Positions 15,694 through 22,979 of a DNA stretch of 64,000 bases are shown here, piece by piece. The notes below the pieces were generated by a model. It was not told the origin of the DNA. It saw nothing but the letters and a program-made list of their open reading frames with translations, and ran no database searches. The position numbers and the translations under genes were made by a program. The stretch's first letter is position 1. Each line of letters starts with the position of its first letter. Origin of the DNA: Chthoniobacter sp. (GTDB lineage: Bacteria > Verrucomicrobiota > Verrucomicrobiia > Chthoniobacterales > Chthoniobacteraceae); contig JAIOPH010000034.1 of assembly GCA_021414005.1 (NCBI GenBank), forward strand, positions 108,424-172,423, given 5' to 3'.

Positions 15694-16437
15694 ATGGAAG
15701 CCTCCACCCTCAACTGTCCGATGTGCGGCGCACCCGCCGCGAGCGACACCACGCAATGCACCCACTGCCAGGCGCGGCTCGCCACGGTGGCCTGCCCGTC
15801 ATGCTTCGGCATGCTTTTCGTCGGCGCAAAATTCTGCCCGCACTGCGGCACCAAGGCCTCGCGCGTGGATGACGCGGCCCTCGAAGCGCGATCGTGTCCC
15901 GGCTGCGGCACGAATCTTCAGGCCGTGGCACTGGGCGACTCGACGGTCCACGAGTGCCCGGAATGCGCTGGAATTTGGGTCAATGTGGAAACGTTCCAAG
16001 CCATCTGCGCCGACCGCGAGAAACAATCCGTGGTGCTGGGCGGCGCCACCCCCAATCCACTCACCGAGCCGCCTCGCGCCACGCTCGAGGAAATCCGCTA
16101 CCGCCCCTGTCCGACCTGCCGCACGCTGATGAACCGGGTCAATTTTTCCGACCGCTCCGGCATCATCATCGATGCATGCCGCGGTCACGGCACCTGGCTC
16201 GACCGCGACGAACTCCGCCGCGTCGTCGAGTTCATCCGCGCCGGCGGCGTGGAGGCGTCGCGCGAGCGGGATCGTCGGCTCTGGGCGACGGAAAAGCGCC
16301 GCAAGTCCAACTCTTCCCCCGTGACTATCGAAACTCCACTCAACGTCGGCGGCATGACGCGCGAACCTGATCTTAGCGACATCCTCTACGTCATCGGGCG
16401 CGCCCTTTTCGGCACGTTTTTCAAACGCGCAGACTAA
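15694..16437 (+). CDS. Zinc-ribbon protein with two TFIIB-like zinc domains
   Basis: A 247-residue cysteine-rich protein. The N-terminus has CPMCGAP and CTHCQA, then CPSCFG and CPHCGTK, forming two treble-clef or zinc-ribbon units. Two zf-TFIIB (PF13453-type) repeats follow: CPGCGTNL...CPECAGIWVNVETFQAI (about 68-105) and CPTCRTLMNRVNF...CRGHGTWLDRDEL (about 134-172). In the last one a His-containing CRGHG replaces the usual CxxC. The C-terminal 60 residues are charged, ending in a short amphipathic helix (FGTFFKRAD). It is probably a cytoplasmic nucleic-acid or protein-binding factor; function unknown. Co-transcribed with the HAD phosphatase. Confidence 0.8.
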   Translation: MEASTLNCPMCGAPAASDTTQCTHCQARLATVACPSCFGMLFVGAKFCPHCGTKASRVDDAALEARSCPGCGTNLQAVALGDSTVHECPECAGIWVNVETFQAICADREKQSVVLGGATPNPLTEPPRATLEEIRYRPCPTCRTLMNRVNFSDRSGIIIDACRGHGTWLDRDELRRVVEFIRAGGVEASRERDRRLWATEKRRKSNSSPVTIETPLNVGGMTREPDLSDILYVIGRALFGTFFKRAD

Positions 16438-16478
16438 CCCGGGATCATCGCGCGATTCGTCGGTCTGCCGTCTCCTTG

Positions 16479-17546
16479 TCACCGCGCGAACCCGAGCGTT
16501 AAGCCGACGCGCCATTCGTCTTTGCCCTGATGCTGCACGGTGAATTGCAGCCAGCTCTCGGCGGCGAGCGGGACGCGATGCAGCAGCTCCCACGCGGTGC
16601 GTTCGCTGCCCTGGTCGCCGAGGCGCTCGTGGATCACGGCGACGGCGGTGATGTCGTCGTCGCGCTGTGCAATCAGGCCGCGCCAGGTGATGCCGCCGGC
16701 GAAACGCCAGTCGTTGGCGCGCTTGCTCGCGCCAGCGACGGAAGCGGATGCAAAGGCGGAGCCGCCTTGCTCGGCACTGCCGGCTTCGCGGTGCAGCGTC
16801 GCGTCGGCGAAGGCGTATGCGCCCCACGAGTCGTCGCCCTTTCCCGTGAGCAGCCAGCCGCCGAGGCCGGTGTGAAAGTGGCCAAGTTTTTCTACTTCTT
16901 CGTCGGTGGTGCGCCAGGCGATCTCGCCGAGCAGGAGCGGACGCGGGGTGTCGTCGCCGAATGTGAGTGCGGGACGACCGTGCAATTCATACTCCGATTC
17001 GAGCAAGAGCGCGGCGGTCTGGAGCGCGACGTGCCGGGTGGGCTTAATCTCGAACCTCACTCCGGGCGGCGATAGCGGAAAGAGATCGAGCAGACCGGGA
17101 GAGCCGGGTGAAAATTCCCCGCCCGTTCGCGAAGGCAGGCGCAGAAAGGGCGCGGTGGACGGCAGCGAGTGGAAATCCCACGTCGGGTCGTAGCGCCCAG
17201 CGAGCACGTTCCATTTGTCCGAGCCGTCCCACTTCAGCCACGCCATGTAGATGCGACCGCGCCAGTCCCACTCTTCCTCTTCGCCCCACGCGACCGTGGG
17301 TAGCGCGAAGGCATACACGTTGTCGAGAACGGACCAACCGGTGAGCATCCCTAGGTCGAGTTCGCTGGCGGCGCTGAGGTCGAGGCGCGCGGGCCAGTTG
17401 TGCGCTGTGCTGGAGTAGAGCAGTTCGGCGACGGCACTGAGGCCGATCTCGACGCCGCGCTCGGACAGCGAGTCGCGCCATCGCGGCTCGGCGGCGAATG
17501 TTGATACGGCACTCGCGGCCAGTGCGGCGATCAGGAGACGATGCAT
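16479..17546 (-). CDS. OprB-like carbohydrate porin
   Basis: A 355-residue outer-membrane beta-barrel protein. Residues 1-19 are a signal peptide (MHRLLIAALAASAVSTFAAE). The barrel has the OprB-style beginning WRDSLSERGVEIGLSAVAEL, followed by repeated aromatic strands: YMAWLKWDGSDKWNVLAGRY, then FLRLPSRTGGEFSP and PGVRFEIKPTRHVALQTAA. It ends WRVGLTLGFAR. The start ATG lies 16 bases inside the end of the glycosyltransferase gene. As last gene of the exopolysaccharide operon it may serve as the outer-membrane exit or uptake channel, where pga operons use PgaA; that is inference. Confidence 0.8.
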   Translation of the reverse strand: MHRLLIAALAASAVSTFAAEPRWRDSLSERGVEIGLSAVAELLYSSTAHNWPARLDLSAASELDLGMLTGWSVLDNVYAFALPTVAWGEEEEWDWRGRIYMAWLKWDGSDKWNVLAGRYDPTWDFHSLPSTAPFLRLPSRTGGEFSPGSPGLLDLFPLSPPGVRFEIKPTRHVALQTAALLLESEYELHGRPALTFGDDTPRPLLLGEIAWRTTDEEVEKLGHFHTGLGGWLLTGKGDDSWGAYAFADATLHREAGSAEQGGSAFASASVAGASKRANDWRFAGGITWRGLIAQRDDDITAVAVIHERLGDQGSERTAWELLHRVPLAAESWLQFTVQHQGKDEWRVGLTLGFAR

Positions 17547-18748
17547 GTTGATGCGTCGCGCTCGGTGCGCTGCCAGCGGCCATCGGCGTCGGCGGTCGCG
17601 CCGCGCCACCAGCCGACGAGACTCGTCGGCAGCGTGAGGACTAGGAAGTAGAGCGGGTAAAGCGGCGCGAGGATGAGCGAACGCCAGCACCGCCGGGCGT
17701 AGTGCGAGTCGAATAGCGTGGCCGTGAGCGTCTGGCAGAGAAACATGCCGAAGGCCAAAAGTTGCAGGTGACCAGGGACGAGGCGAACGACCTCGGGAGA
17801 CCGCGGCCAGGCGGCCACATCCAGCGCGAGCATGGCGACGAGCAGGACGGCCCAGGCCATGCAGCACACACTTTCCACGGTGAAAATCGCGAGCGCCGAA
17901 CGGCCGGTGGTCCAGCCGTTGCCGTGAGCGCGGAGCACCTCCACCATGCCCCGACTCCACCGGACCCGCTGCTGCCAGAGATCGCGCCAGCGCGCCGGCA
18001 CCTCCACACTCGCGGACGCCTCGGGCACATAGTCGAGCCGCCAGCCGGCGCGCTGCATGCGCCAGCTCAACTCGATGTCTTCGGCAACGGAGTTGGAAAG
18101 GAAGCCACCACATTTCCGCAACGCCTCGACGCGGTAGCACGCCGCCGCGCCGCTCACGGTGAAGAGACCGCCCCACAGTCCATTCGAGCGTTTCAGTAGT
18201 CCAATGATGCTCGCGTATTCCACCGCCTGCATGCGGGCTAGCAGGCCGTGTTCGCCGCGCACGCGGATGTTGGCCGTGGCCGCACCGACCTGCGGATCGT
18301 CGAAGGCGGCGGCGAGATCGCCGATGGCGTCGGGCGCGACGTGCGTGTCGGCGTCGATCACCAGCACCAGTTCGGTCGTCACGTCGGCCAGCGCGGCGTC
18401 GAGTGCGGCGCTCTTGCCGGTGTTGCCGGCGAGTTCGCGCAGTTCCACGCCTCTACTGACAAAGCTGCGTGCAATCTCCGCGGTTGCGTCGGTGCTGCCG
18501 TCGCTCACCACGCAGATCTTCAAATCGGCGTGGGTGCTGGCGACGAGTGCCTCGAGGCAACCGCCGATCGTGCGCTCTTCATTGTGCGCCGGCACGACGA
18601 CGGTGACGCTGCGTTTGCTGGTCGTCACGGCGGGCCGCGACGATTCGCGCCACAGCACCTGCACGCACGCAGTGACAATGAGGTAAACGCTCAGCGCGCC
18701 GGGAAAGATGGCTGCCCCGATCCCCGCAATAACGATCCAGTCGTGCAT
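17531..18748 (-). CDS. Family 2 glycosyltransferase, PgaC/IcaA-like
   Basis: A 405-residue processive inner-membrane glycosyltransferase. An N-terminal transmembrane helix (about 5-30) precedes the GT-A domain with VTVVVPAHNEERTIGGCLEAL (split by the nucleotide-binding Asn-Glu), DGSTDAT, DADTHVAPDA (about 133-142), the acceptor motif EDIELSWRMQRAGW (about 219-232) and the processivity motif QQRVRWSRG (about 256-264). Two or more C-terminal membrane segments follow. These features match beta-1,6-GlcNAc and cellulose-type synthases. The start is chosen at MHDWIVIAG because a strong AGGAGG ribosome site precedes it and it overlaps the upstream stop as TGATG. It likely polymerises the polysaccharide modified by the upstream protein. 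Confidence 0.9.
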   Translation of the reverse strand: MHDWIVIAGIGAAIFPGALSVYLIVTACVQVLWRESSRPAVTTSKRSVTVVVPAHNEERTIGGCLEALVASTHADLKICVVSDGSTDATAEIARSFVSRGVELRELAGNTGKSAALDAALADVTTELVLVIDADTHVAPDAIGDLAAAFDDPQVGAATANIRVRGEHGLLARMQAVEYASIIGLLKRSNGLWGGLFTVSGAAACYRVEALRKCGGFLSNSVAEDIELSWRMQRAGWRLDYVPEASASVEVPARWRDLWQQRVRWSRGMVEVLRAHGNGWTTGRSALAIFTVESVCCMAWAVLLVAMLALDVAAWPRSPEVVRLVPGHLQLLAFGMFLCQTLTATLFDSHYARRCWRSLILAPLYPLYFLVLTLPTSLVGWWRGATADADGRWQRTERDASTCIVS

Positions 18749-20793
18749 CACCGGTCCTCCTTCGCCGTCAGCTTGGGTTGAAACTCCGACTCGATCCGGA
18801 GCATTCCGGTGAGGGTGTGGCGCGCGGTATCGCGCAGCGTGAGGATACGGCAATCAGGCCGCGCTTTCGCCGCGCGGATGAAGGTGCGCAGAGCTGCGAG
18901 ATTGTCGGACAGCGAGGAGATCCACTGGTGGGTATTTATGATGAAGCAGGGCTCGCCCGCGGCGGCCATTTTATCGAGGCCGCGAATCCATGCGGCCGCC
19001 ATCTCGGGCGCGGAAAGCCCGGCCACGAAGCGTGCGTCCCAGTCATTTGGGAAGATGAATGGCATGACCATGATGCCGCGTGTGGGATCATTTGCGGCAC
19101 GTACGATCTCCGGACCGCAATAGCTCACGAGCGGATCGTAGGCCGCGGAGCCATCGTAGAGCAGGCCGTGATGGATGAGCCGCTCGCGGGCGATGTCGGT
19201 GATGCTATTGCGCGGCGCGCCGAATCCTTCGATCACAAAGCCCTGCTCCTGCATCGCCGCGATGGAACGATCGACGACGGCGACCTGCTCCGCGTCGGGA
19301 AGTTCGTCGAGCTGCTCGTGATTGTAACCGTGCGAGCCGACCTCGTGCCCCTCCGCCACCGCGCGGGCAAGCACGGGCCGCTGCAATTCCGCGATGCGGC
19401 CACAGGTGATGAAGCTGGCCTTCACACCCTCTTCGGAAAAAAGATCGAGCATGCGACCGATCATCTCGGGCGTGACCGTGTCGTAGCGGCGCCGGGAGTC
19501 CGGCTCGGTGTCGATGCGGATGGTCACGGCGGTGAATTCCGCACGCGGCACTCCGCCATACTTGGCGCAGAGCTGCTGGGCATGGTGCAGCGTGGTGAAA
19601 GTTTGGTCGTCCCACTGCCGGTAGTTAAACCAGACCGCATCTTCTCGATCCGCGCCGATCGCGGCGAGCGTCGCCAGCGTGCTGCGCAGTGACATGTCGG
19701 CATCGAGCAGCACGGAGAATTTCGCGTCACCGTCCACCTGTTTGCGACCAGCGATGATGGATTTCGCCAGCCACTCCGGCGACTTCTCCCAATCGTCCCA
19801 GTAGCCCATGAGCACGATTTCATCCACGCCGGCCTGGCACATCTCGCCGAGATCCTGACCGGACTGCGTATTCAGCGAGTAGTCCTCCGCGCTGAAGGGC
19901 AGCACACACGCGCCAAACCACAGTCCCGGTGCCACCTCGGCGATGGCATCGCGCATCGTATCGAGTGCATCGCGGATCGCCGCTCCGCGCATTTCCGTCC
20001 AGGCCGCCCACAGTGGCGAGCCCTTCTTCGCCGCCGCCAGCAGTTTCCTACGATCCACTTTCGCGCCGCCGAGGCGCTCGCCGAGCGCGGAGAGGCAGCG
20101 GGCGCAGGCACAGGAACTGTCGGCATCGTAGCGAATAAAGTCTGTGTAGATCGCCGCGAATCGGCCCGCGCCTTTCTCACACACCTCGCGCAGCAGTGAG
20201 GCTTCGTAGGCGACGGCGTCGGCATTGCGCGGACACAACCAGTCGTCCTGCGGCATCGGCACGCCGTCGGGGCGCAGATGGTAGGCGCGCCACTCGGGAT
20301 GCAGCGTCGCCGCCCGCGGATCGTGAAAGGCCGGGAGCCAGGCGGCGACTTCAATCCCGGCGGCGCGGATCGCATCGACGAAACACCACAGCCGCCCGTC
20401 GTCGAAACCCGCAGCCACCGGGGCCAGCGCGCTCGGGTAAAAGACTTCGCCGCCGACGAATTCATCGGTCTCGTCCTGTTTGCATTGGAGCCACACCCGG
20501 CGCACGCCCTGCCGACGCAGGCGCTCGATCAGCGGAGAAAAGTCCGGCTTTCCCGCGAGGTGGACGGCCGCACGCAGCACCACGGTGCCCACGCAGCCGG
20601 AGCGACCATCGAGTTCGACGACCGGCTCGCGCAACACAAGCGGCGACGCCACCGACAGAGCGGGCGCTGGCGAAAACTTCGGCACGTCCGTTTTCCAAAA
20701 CGTGGTGCCGATGCCGAGCAGGGCGGCAGTAGCGAGGAGTGAAGCGGCGGCTTTCCAGCGGAGTGAGCGCTGGCAAACGGGAGATCGAAACAT
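18748..20793 (-). CDS. Bifunctional glycosidase-like / polysaccharide deacetylase protein
   Basis: A 681-residue protein with an N-terminal membrane anchor or uncleaved signal (about 8-27). Residues about 60-370 resemble the GHL-type hydrolase fold in the C-terminal half of PgaB (GRLWCFVDAIRAAGIEVAAW, DDWLCPRNADAVAYEASLL, AAIYTDFIRYD, CACARC). Residues about 440-650 are a NodB/CE4-type deacetylase: IRIDTEPD replaces the usual TFDDG, HEVGSHGYNH gives the metal histidines, followed by FGAPRNS. The domain order is the reverse of Escherichia coli PgaB (deacetylase first). The start MFRSPVCQ places the anchor at the N-terminus. It overlaps the glycosyltransferase start (TGATG). A periplasmic role in trimming or deacetylating a GlcNAc-type polymer is inferred. 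Confidence 0.8.
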   Translation of the reverse strand: MFRSPVCQRSLRWKAAASLLATAALLGIGTTFWKTDVPKFSPAPALSVASPLVLREPVVELDGRSGCVGTVVLRAAVHLAGKPDFSPLIERLRRQGVRRVWLQCKQDETDEFVGGEVFYPSALAPVAAGFDDGRLWCFVDAIRAAGIEVAAWLPAFHDPRAATLHPEWRAYHLRPDGVPMPQDDWLCPRNADAVAYEASLLREVCEKGAGRFAAIYTDFIRYDADSSCACARCLSALGERLGGAKVDRRKLLAAAKKGSPLWAAWTEMRGAAIRDALDTMRDAIAEVAPGLWFGACVLPFSAEDYSLNTQSGQDLGEMCQAGVDEIVLMGYWDDWEKSPEWLAKSIIAGRKQVDGDAKFSVLLDADMSLRSTLATLAAIGADREDAVWFNYRQWDDQTFTTLHHAQQLCAKYGGVPRAEFTAVTIRIDTEPDSRRRYDTVTPEMIGRMLDLFSEEGVKASFITCGRIAELQRPVLARAVAEGHEVGSHGYNHEQLDELPDAEQVAVVDRSIAAMQEQGFVIEGFGAPRNSITDIARERLIHHGLLYDGSAAYDPLVSYCGPEIVRAANDPTRGIMVMPFIFPNDWDARFVAGLSAPEMAAAWIRGLDKMAAAGEPCFIINTHQWISSLSDNLAALRTFIRAAKARPDCRILTLRDTARHTLTGMLRIESEFQPKLTAKEDR

Positions 20794-20837
20794 GCCCGCA
20801 AAATCTGCCGCGATGCGATGGACACCAAACCCGGAAC

Positions 20838-20855
20838 TGTATCGGGAGCGATACA
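20838..20855. promoter_or_regulatory. Candidate operator upstream of the exopolysaccharide operon
   Basis: A perfect 7-bp inverted repeat, TGTATCG-GGAG-CGATACA, 45 bases upstream of the first gene of the polysaccharide operon. The size and even spacing fit a dimeric repressor site. No regulator gene is adjacent. Confidence 0.35.
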
Positions 20856-20941
20856 AGTGAAAGGACGCGGCGCTCTCGGAGACTTCATCCGAGGACCCGA
20901 ACTTGGCTAGGGAAACATACCGCTTCCCCCTCGTCCTCCCC

Positions 20942-21418
20942 TCAGCTTCCGGCGCGGCGCTCGCGGAAGAAGGCTTGAAGCATGGCGGCGCATTCGTCCT
21001 GGCGGACGCCGCTGGCAATGACGCAGTGGTGGTTGAGTTGCGGATGCTGGAGGATGTTCAAGAGGCTGCCTCCCGCGCCGTCTTTCGGGGAGAGACAGCC
21101 GAAGACGACGCGCTTCATCCGCACATGGACGAGCGCGCCGGCGCACATCGGGCAGGGCTCCTTGGTCACGTAAATTTCGCACTCATGAAGCCGCCAGTCG
21201 CCAATCACGCTCTCGGCCTGGGTGATGGCGAGCATCTCGGCGTGGGCCGTGGCATCCTTCAGTGTCTCTACTTGGTTAAAGGCGCGGGCAATGATTTGTC
21301 CGCCGTGGACGATAACGGCACCGACGGGCACCTCCTCCGCTTCCCACGCGCGGCGGGCCAGGCGCAGCGCCTCGGCCATGAAAAAGCTGTCGCTTTGCAG
21401 ATCAATGAAGGTGTCCAT
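20942..21418 (-). CDS. tadA: tRNA-specific adenosine-34 deaminase
   Basis: A 158-residue zinc deaminase that converts A34 of tRNA-Arg(ACG) to inosine. The catalytic signature is TAHAEMLAI (His and general-base Glu, about 59-67) with the zinc Cys pair PCPMCAGAL (about 89-97). The N-terminal FMAEALRLARRAWEAEEVPVGAV and the C-terminal segment GAGGSLLNILQHPQLNHH are typical. The start MDTFIDLQSDSFF gives family-normal length; a second ATG 13 codons later is possible. Divergent from rplS with an 87-base shared promoter region. Confidence 0.93.
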   Translation of the reverse strand: MDTFIDLQSDSFFMAEALRLARRAWEAEEVPVGAVIVHGGQIIARAFNQVETLKDATAHAEMLAITQAESVIGDWRLHECEIYVTKEPCPMCAGALVHVRMKRVVFGCLSPKDGAGGSLLNILQHPQLNHHCVIASGVRQDECAAMLQAFFRERRAGS

Positions 21419-21437
21419 GGAGACGGCGAAATTCTGG

Positions 21438-21466
21438 TTGCGCGGCAGGGTATTCAAGCTATTACT
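21438..21466 (+). promoter_or_regulatory. Candidate promoter for rplS-rnhB-yraN
   Basis: TTGCGC and TATTAC separated by 16 bases lie 40-70 bases before the rplS start, in the gap shared with divergent tadA. The match to sigma-70 consensus is only partial. Confidence 0.3.
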
Positions 21467-21505
21467 CCCGTCCCTTTTCCAAAACCGCACCCAACCAACC
21501 ACGCC

Positions 21506-21865
21506 ATGAACATCATCGACAAGATCAACCAGGAACAAATGAAGAAGGATGTCACTGCGTTCAACGTGGGCGACAGCGTGCGGGTCCACACCATCGTGAA
21601 GGAAGGTGAAAAGGAGCGCGTGCAGATTTTCTCGGGCATCGTCATCGGGCGCAAAGGGCTGCTGCTGAACGCCACATTGACCGTGCGCCGCATCAGCTAC
21701 GGCGAGGGCGTCGAGCGGGTGTTCCCGATTCACTCCCCGCGCATCGCGAAAATCGAAGTGGAAACCGCCGGCACCGCGCGCCGGGCGAAGCTGAACTACC
21801 TCCGCAACCGCAAAGGCAAGAGCGCGATGGCGGTGCGCGAGAAGGCGGCAGCGGCAAAAGCCTGA
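21506..21865 (+). CDS. rplS: 50S ribosomal protein L19
   Basis: A 119-residue large-subunit ribosomal protein. Diagnostic segments are FNVGDSVRVHTIVKEGEKERVQIFSG (two parts, about 19-44), VIGRKG, TVRRISYGEGVERVFPIHSP (about 59-78) and AKLNYLRNRKGKSA (about 93-106). Length and alignment are normal. It leads a probable operon with rnhB, 30 bases downstream. Confidence 0.97.
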   Translation: MNIIDKINQEQMKKDVTAFNVGDSVRVHTIVKEGEKERVQIFSGIVIGRKGLLLNATLTVRRISYGEGVERVFPIHSPRIAKIEVETAGTARRAKLNYLRNRKGKSAMAVREKAAAAKA

Positions 21866-21895
21866 CCCAGATCGGCCTTCGTCCGCCTGCCGACG

Positions 21896-22516
21896 ATGAA
21901 GTGCAGCCTCAAACATGAACGGGCGCTCCGCAAAATGGGGTTTCCGCTCGTGGTGGGGATCGATGAAGCGGGACGCGGCCCGCTCGCCGGCCCGGTAGTC
22001 GCAGCCGCCGTGGTTTTGCCGGACGGCTTTCGCCATGACCAGCTCGATGACTCGAAAAAGCTCACCGCCCGCCTGCGCGACGAACTTTTCGCTGAACTCA
22101 CCAGCCGGGCGGACATCAACTGGGCGGTCTCCGTCGTGGAGCCGGAGGAAGTGGATCGGCTGAATATCCTGGAAGCGACGCATGAGGCCATGCGCCGCGC
22201 CGTGGCCGAGCTGGTGCCGGATCCCGATCACGCGCTCATCGACGGCCTCCCGGTGCTGCCCTTCCCCATCCCGCAGACCGCACTCGTGGGCGGCGACGGT
22301 CTCAGTTTCAGCATCGCCGCCGCCAGCGTCATCGCCAAAGTCACGCGCGACCGAATCATGGTGACGATGGACGCGCAATATCCCGGCTACGAATTTGCAC
22401 AGCATAAAGGCTATGGCACCGCCCTTCATCTCGCTAGGCTCCGTGCGCATGGGCCTAGTCCGATTCATCGGAAATCTTTTTCCCCCGTTCGCCAGGCGGT
22501 TCTCCCGCTCACCTGA
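21896..22516 (+). CDS. rnhB: Ribonuclease HII
   Basis: A 206-residue endonuclease removing ribonucleotides and RNA from RNA-DNA hybrids. Active-site segments: VGIDEAGRGPLAGPVVAAAV (about 20-39, with catalytic Asp and Glu), the LIDGLPVLP region with the third acidic residue (about 115-123), and SIAAASVIAKVTRDRIM (about 139-155), then the substrate loop HKGYGTALHLARLRAHGPS. An alternative start is MGFPLVVGIDEAG, 13 codons in. The 3' end overlaps yraN by 68 bases in a different frame. Confidence 0.95.
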   Translation: MKCSLKHERALRKMGFPLVVGIDEAGRGPLAGPVVAAAVVLPDGFRHDQLDDSKKLTARLRDELFAELTSRADINWAVSVVEPEEVDRLNILEATHEAMRRAVAELVPDPDHALIDGLPVLPFPIPQTALVGGDGLSFSIAAASVIAKVTRDRIMVTMDAQYPGYEFAQHKGYGTALHLARLRAHGPSPIHRKSFSPVRQAVLPLT

Positions 22517-22910
22517 ACCGGGCGAAAACGCGGAGCAGTGGCTCGGGCGCGAGGGCGAGCGCCTCGCCGAGCGGCACCTGCGGCGTCACGGCTACAAGAT
22601 TCTCTATCGCAACTATCGCGCGCCCCACGGCGGCGAAGTGGATCTCGTCTGCCGCGACAAAACGTGCGCCACGCTCGTTTTCGCAGAGGTGAAAACCCGT
22701 CGCGGCCTAGGCTTCGGCGCGCCGGGCGAAGCCGTCACCCGCGACAAGCAAAAGCTCATCGCCCGCGGCGCGCTCGCCTGGCTGCGCCTGCTCGATAACC
22801 CCGACATTTTGTTCCGCTTCGACATCGTGGAAGTCGTCGTCGAGAACGACCGCCCGGTGTTCAACATCATCAAGAACGCCTTCACCCTGCCGGAGCCGTA
22901 TCTTTACTGA
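22449..22910 (+). CDS. UPF0102 / YraN family protein
   Basis: A 153-residue protein with the endonuclease-like fold of YraN. It shows NAEQWLGREGERLAERHLRRHGYKIL (split around the conserved Gly-Glu), then the catalytic-type pattern GGEVDLVCRD (about 62-71) and VFAEVKTRRG (about 78-87), equivalent to the D-ExK motif of the restriction-like fold. rnhB-yraN is a conserved gene pair in many bacteria. The start MGLVRFIGNL lies inside the rnhB 3' end; an ATG 18 codons earlier is possible. Molecular function is not established for the family. Confidence 0.88.
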   Translation: MGLVRFIGNLFPPFARRFSRSPEPGENAEQWLGREGERLAERHLRRHGYKILYRNYRAPHGGEVDLVCRDKTCATLVFAEVKTRRGLGFGAPGEAVTRDKQKLIARGALAWLRLLDNPDILFRFDIVEVVVENDRPVFNIIKNAFTLPEPYLY

Positions 22911-22979
22911 GGCGACGGTCAGCGGCCCGATTGCGTTTGGAAAGTCGCGGGCACCGTCGCATAACCGGCGAACCGATTT

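Noticed and set aside
20942..22468. A 508-residue reading of tadA extending through rplS and rnhB
   Set aside because: Only the last 158 residues are TadA-like; the rest is antisense to rplS and rnhB.
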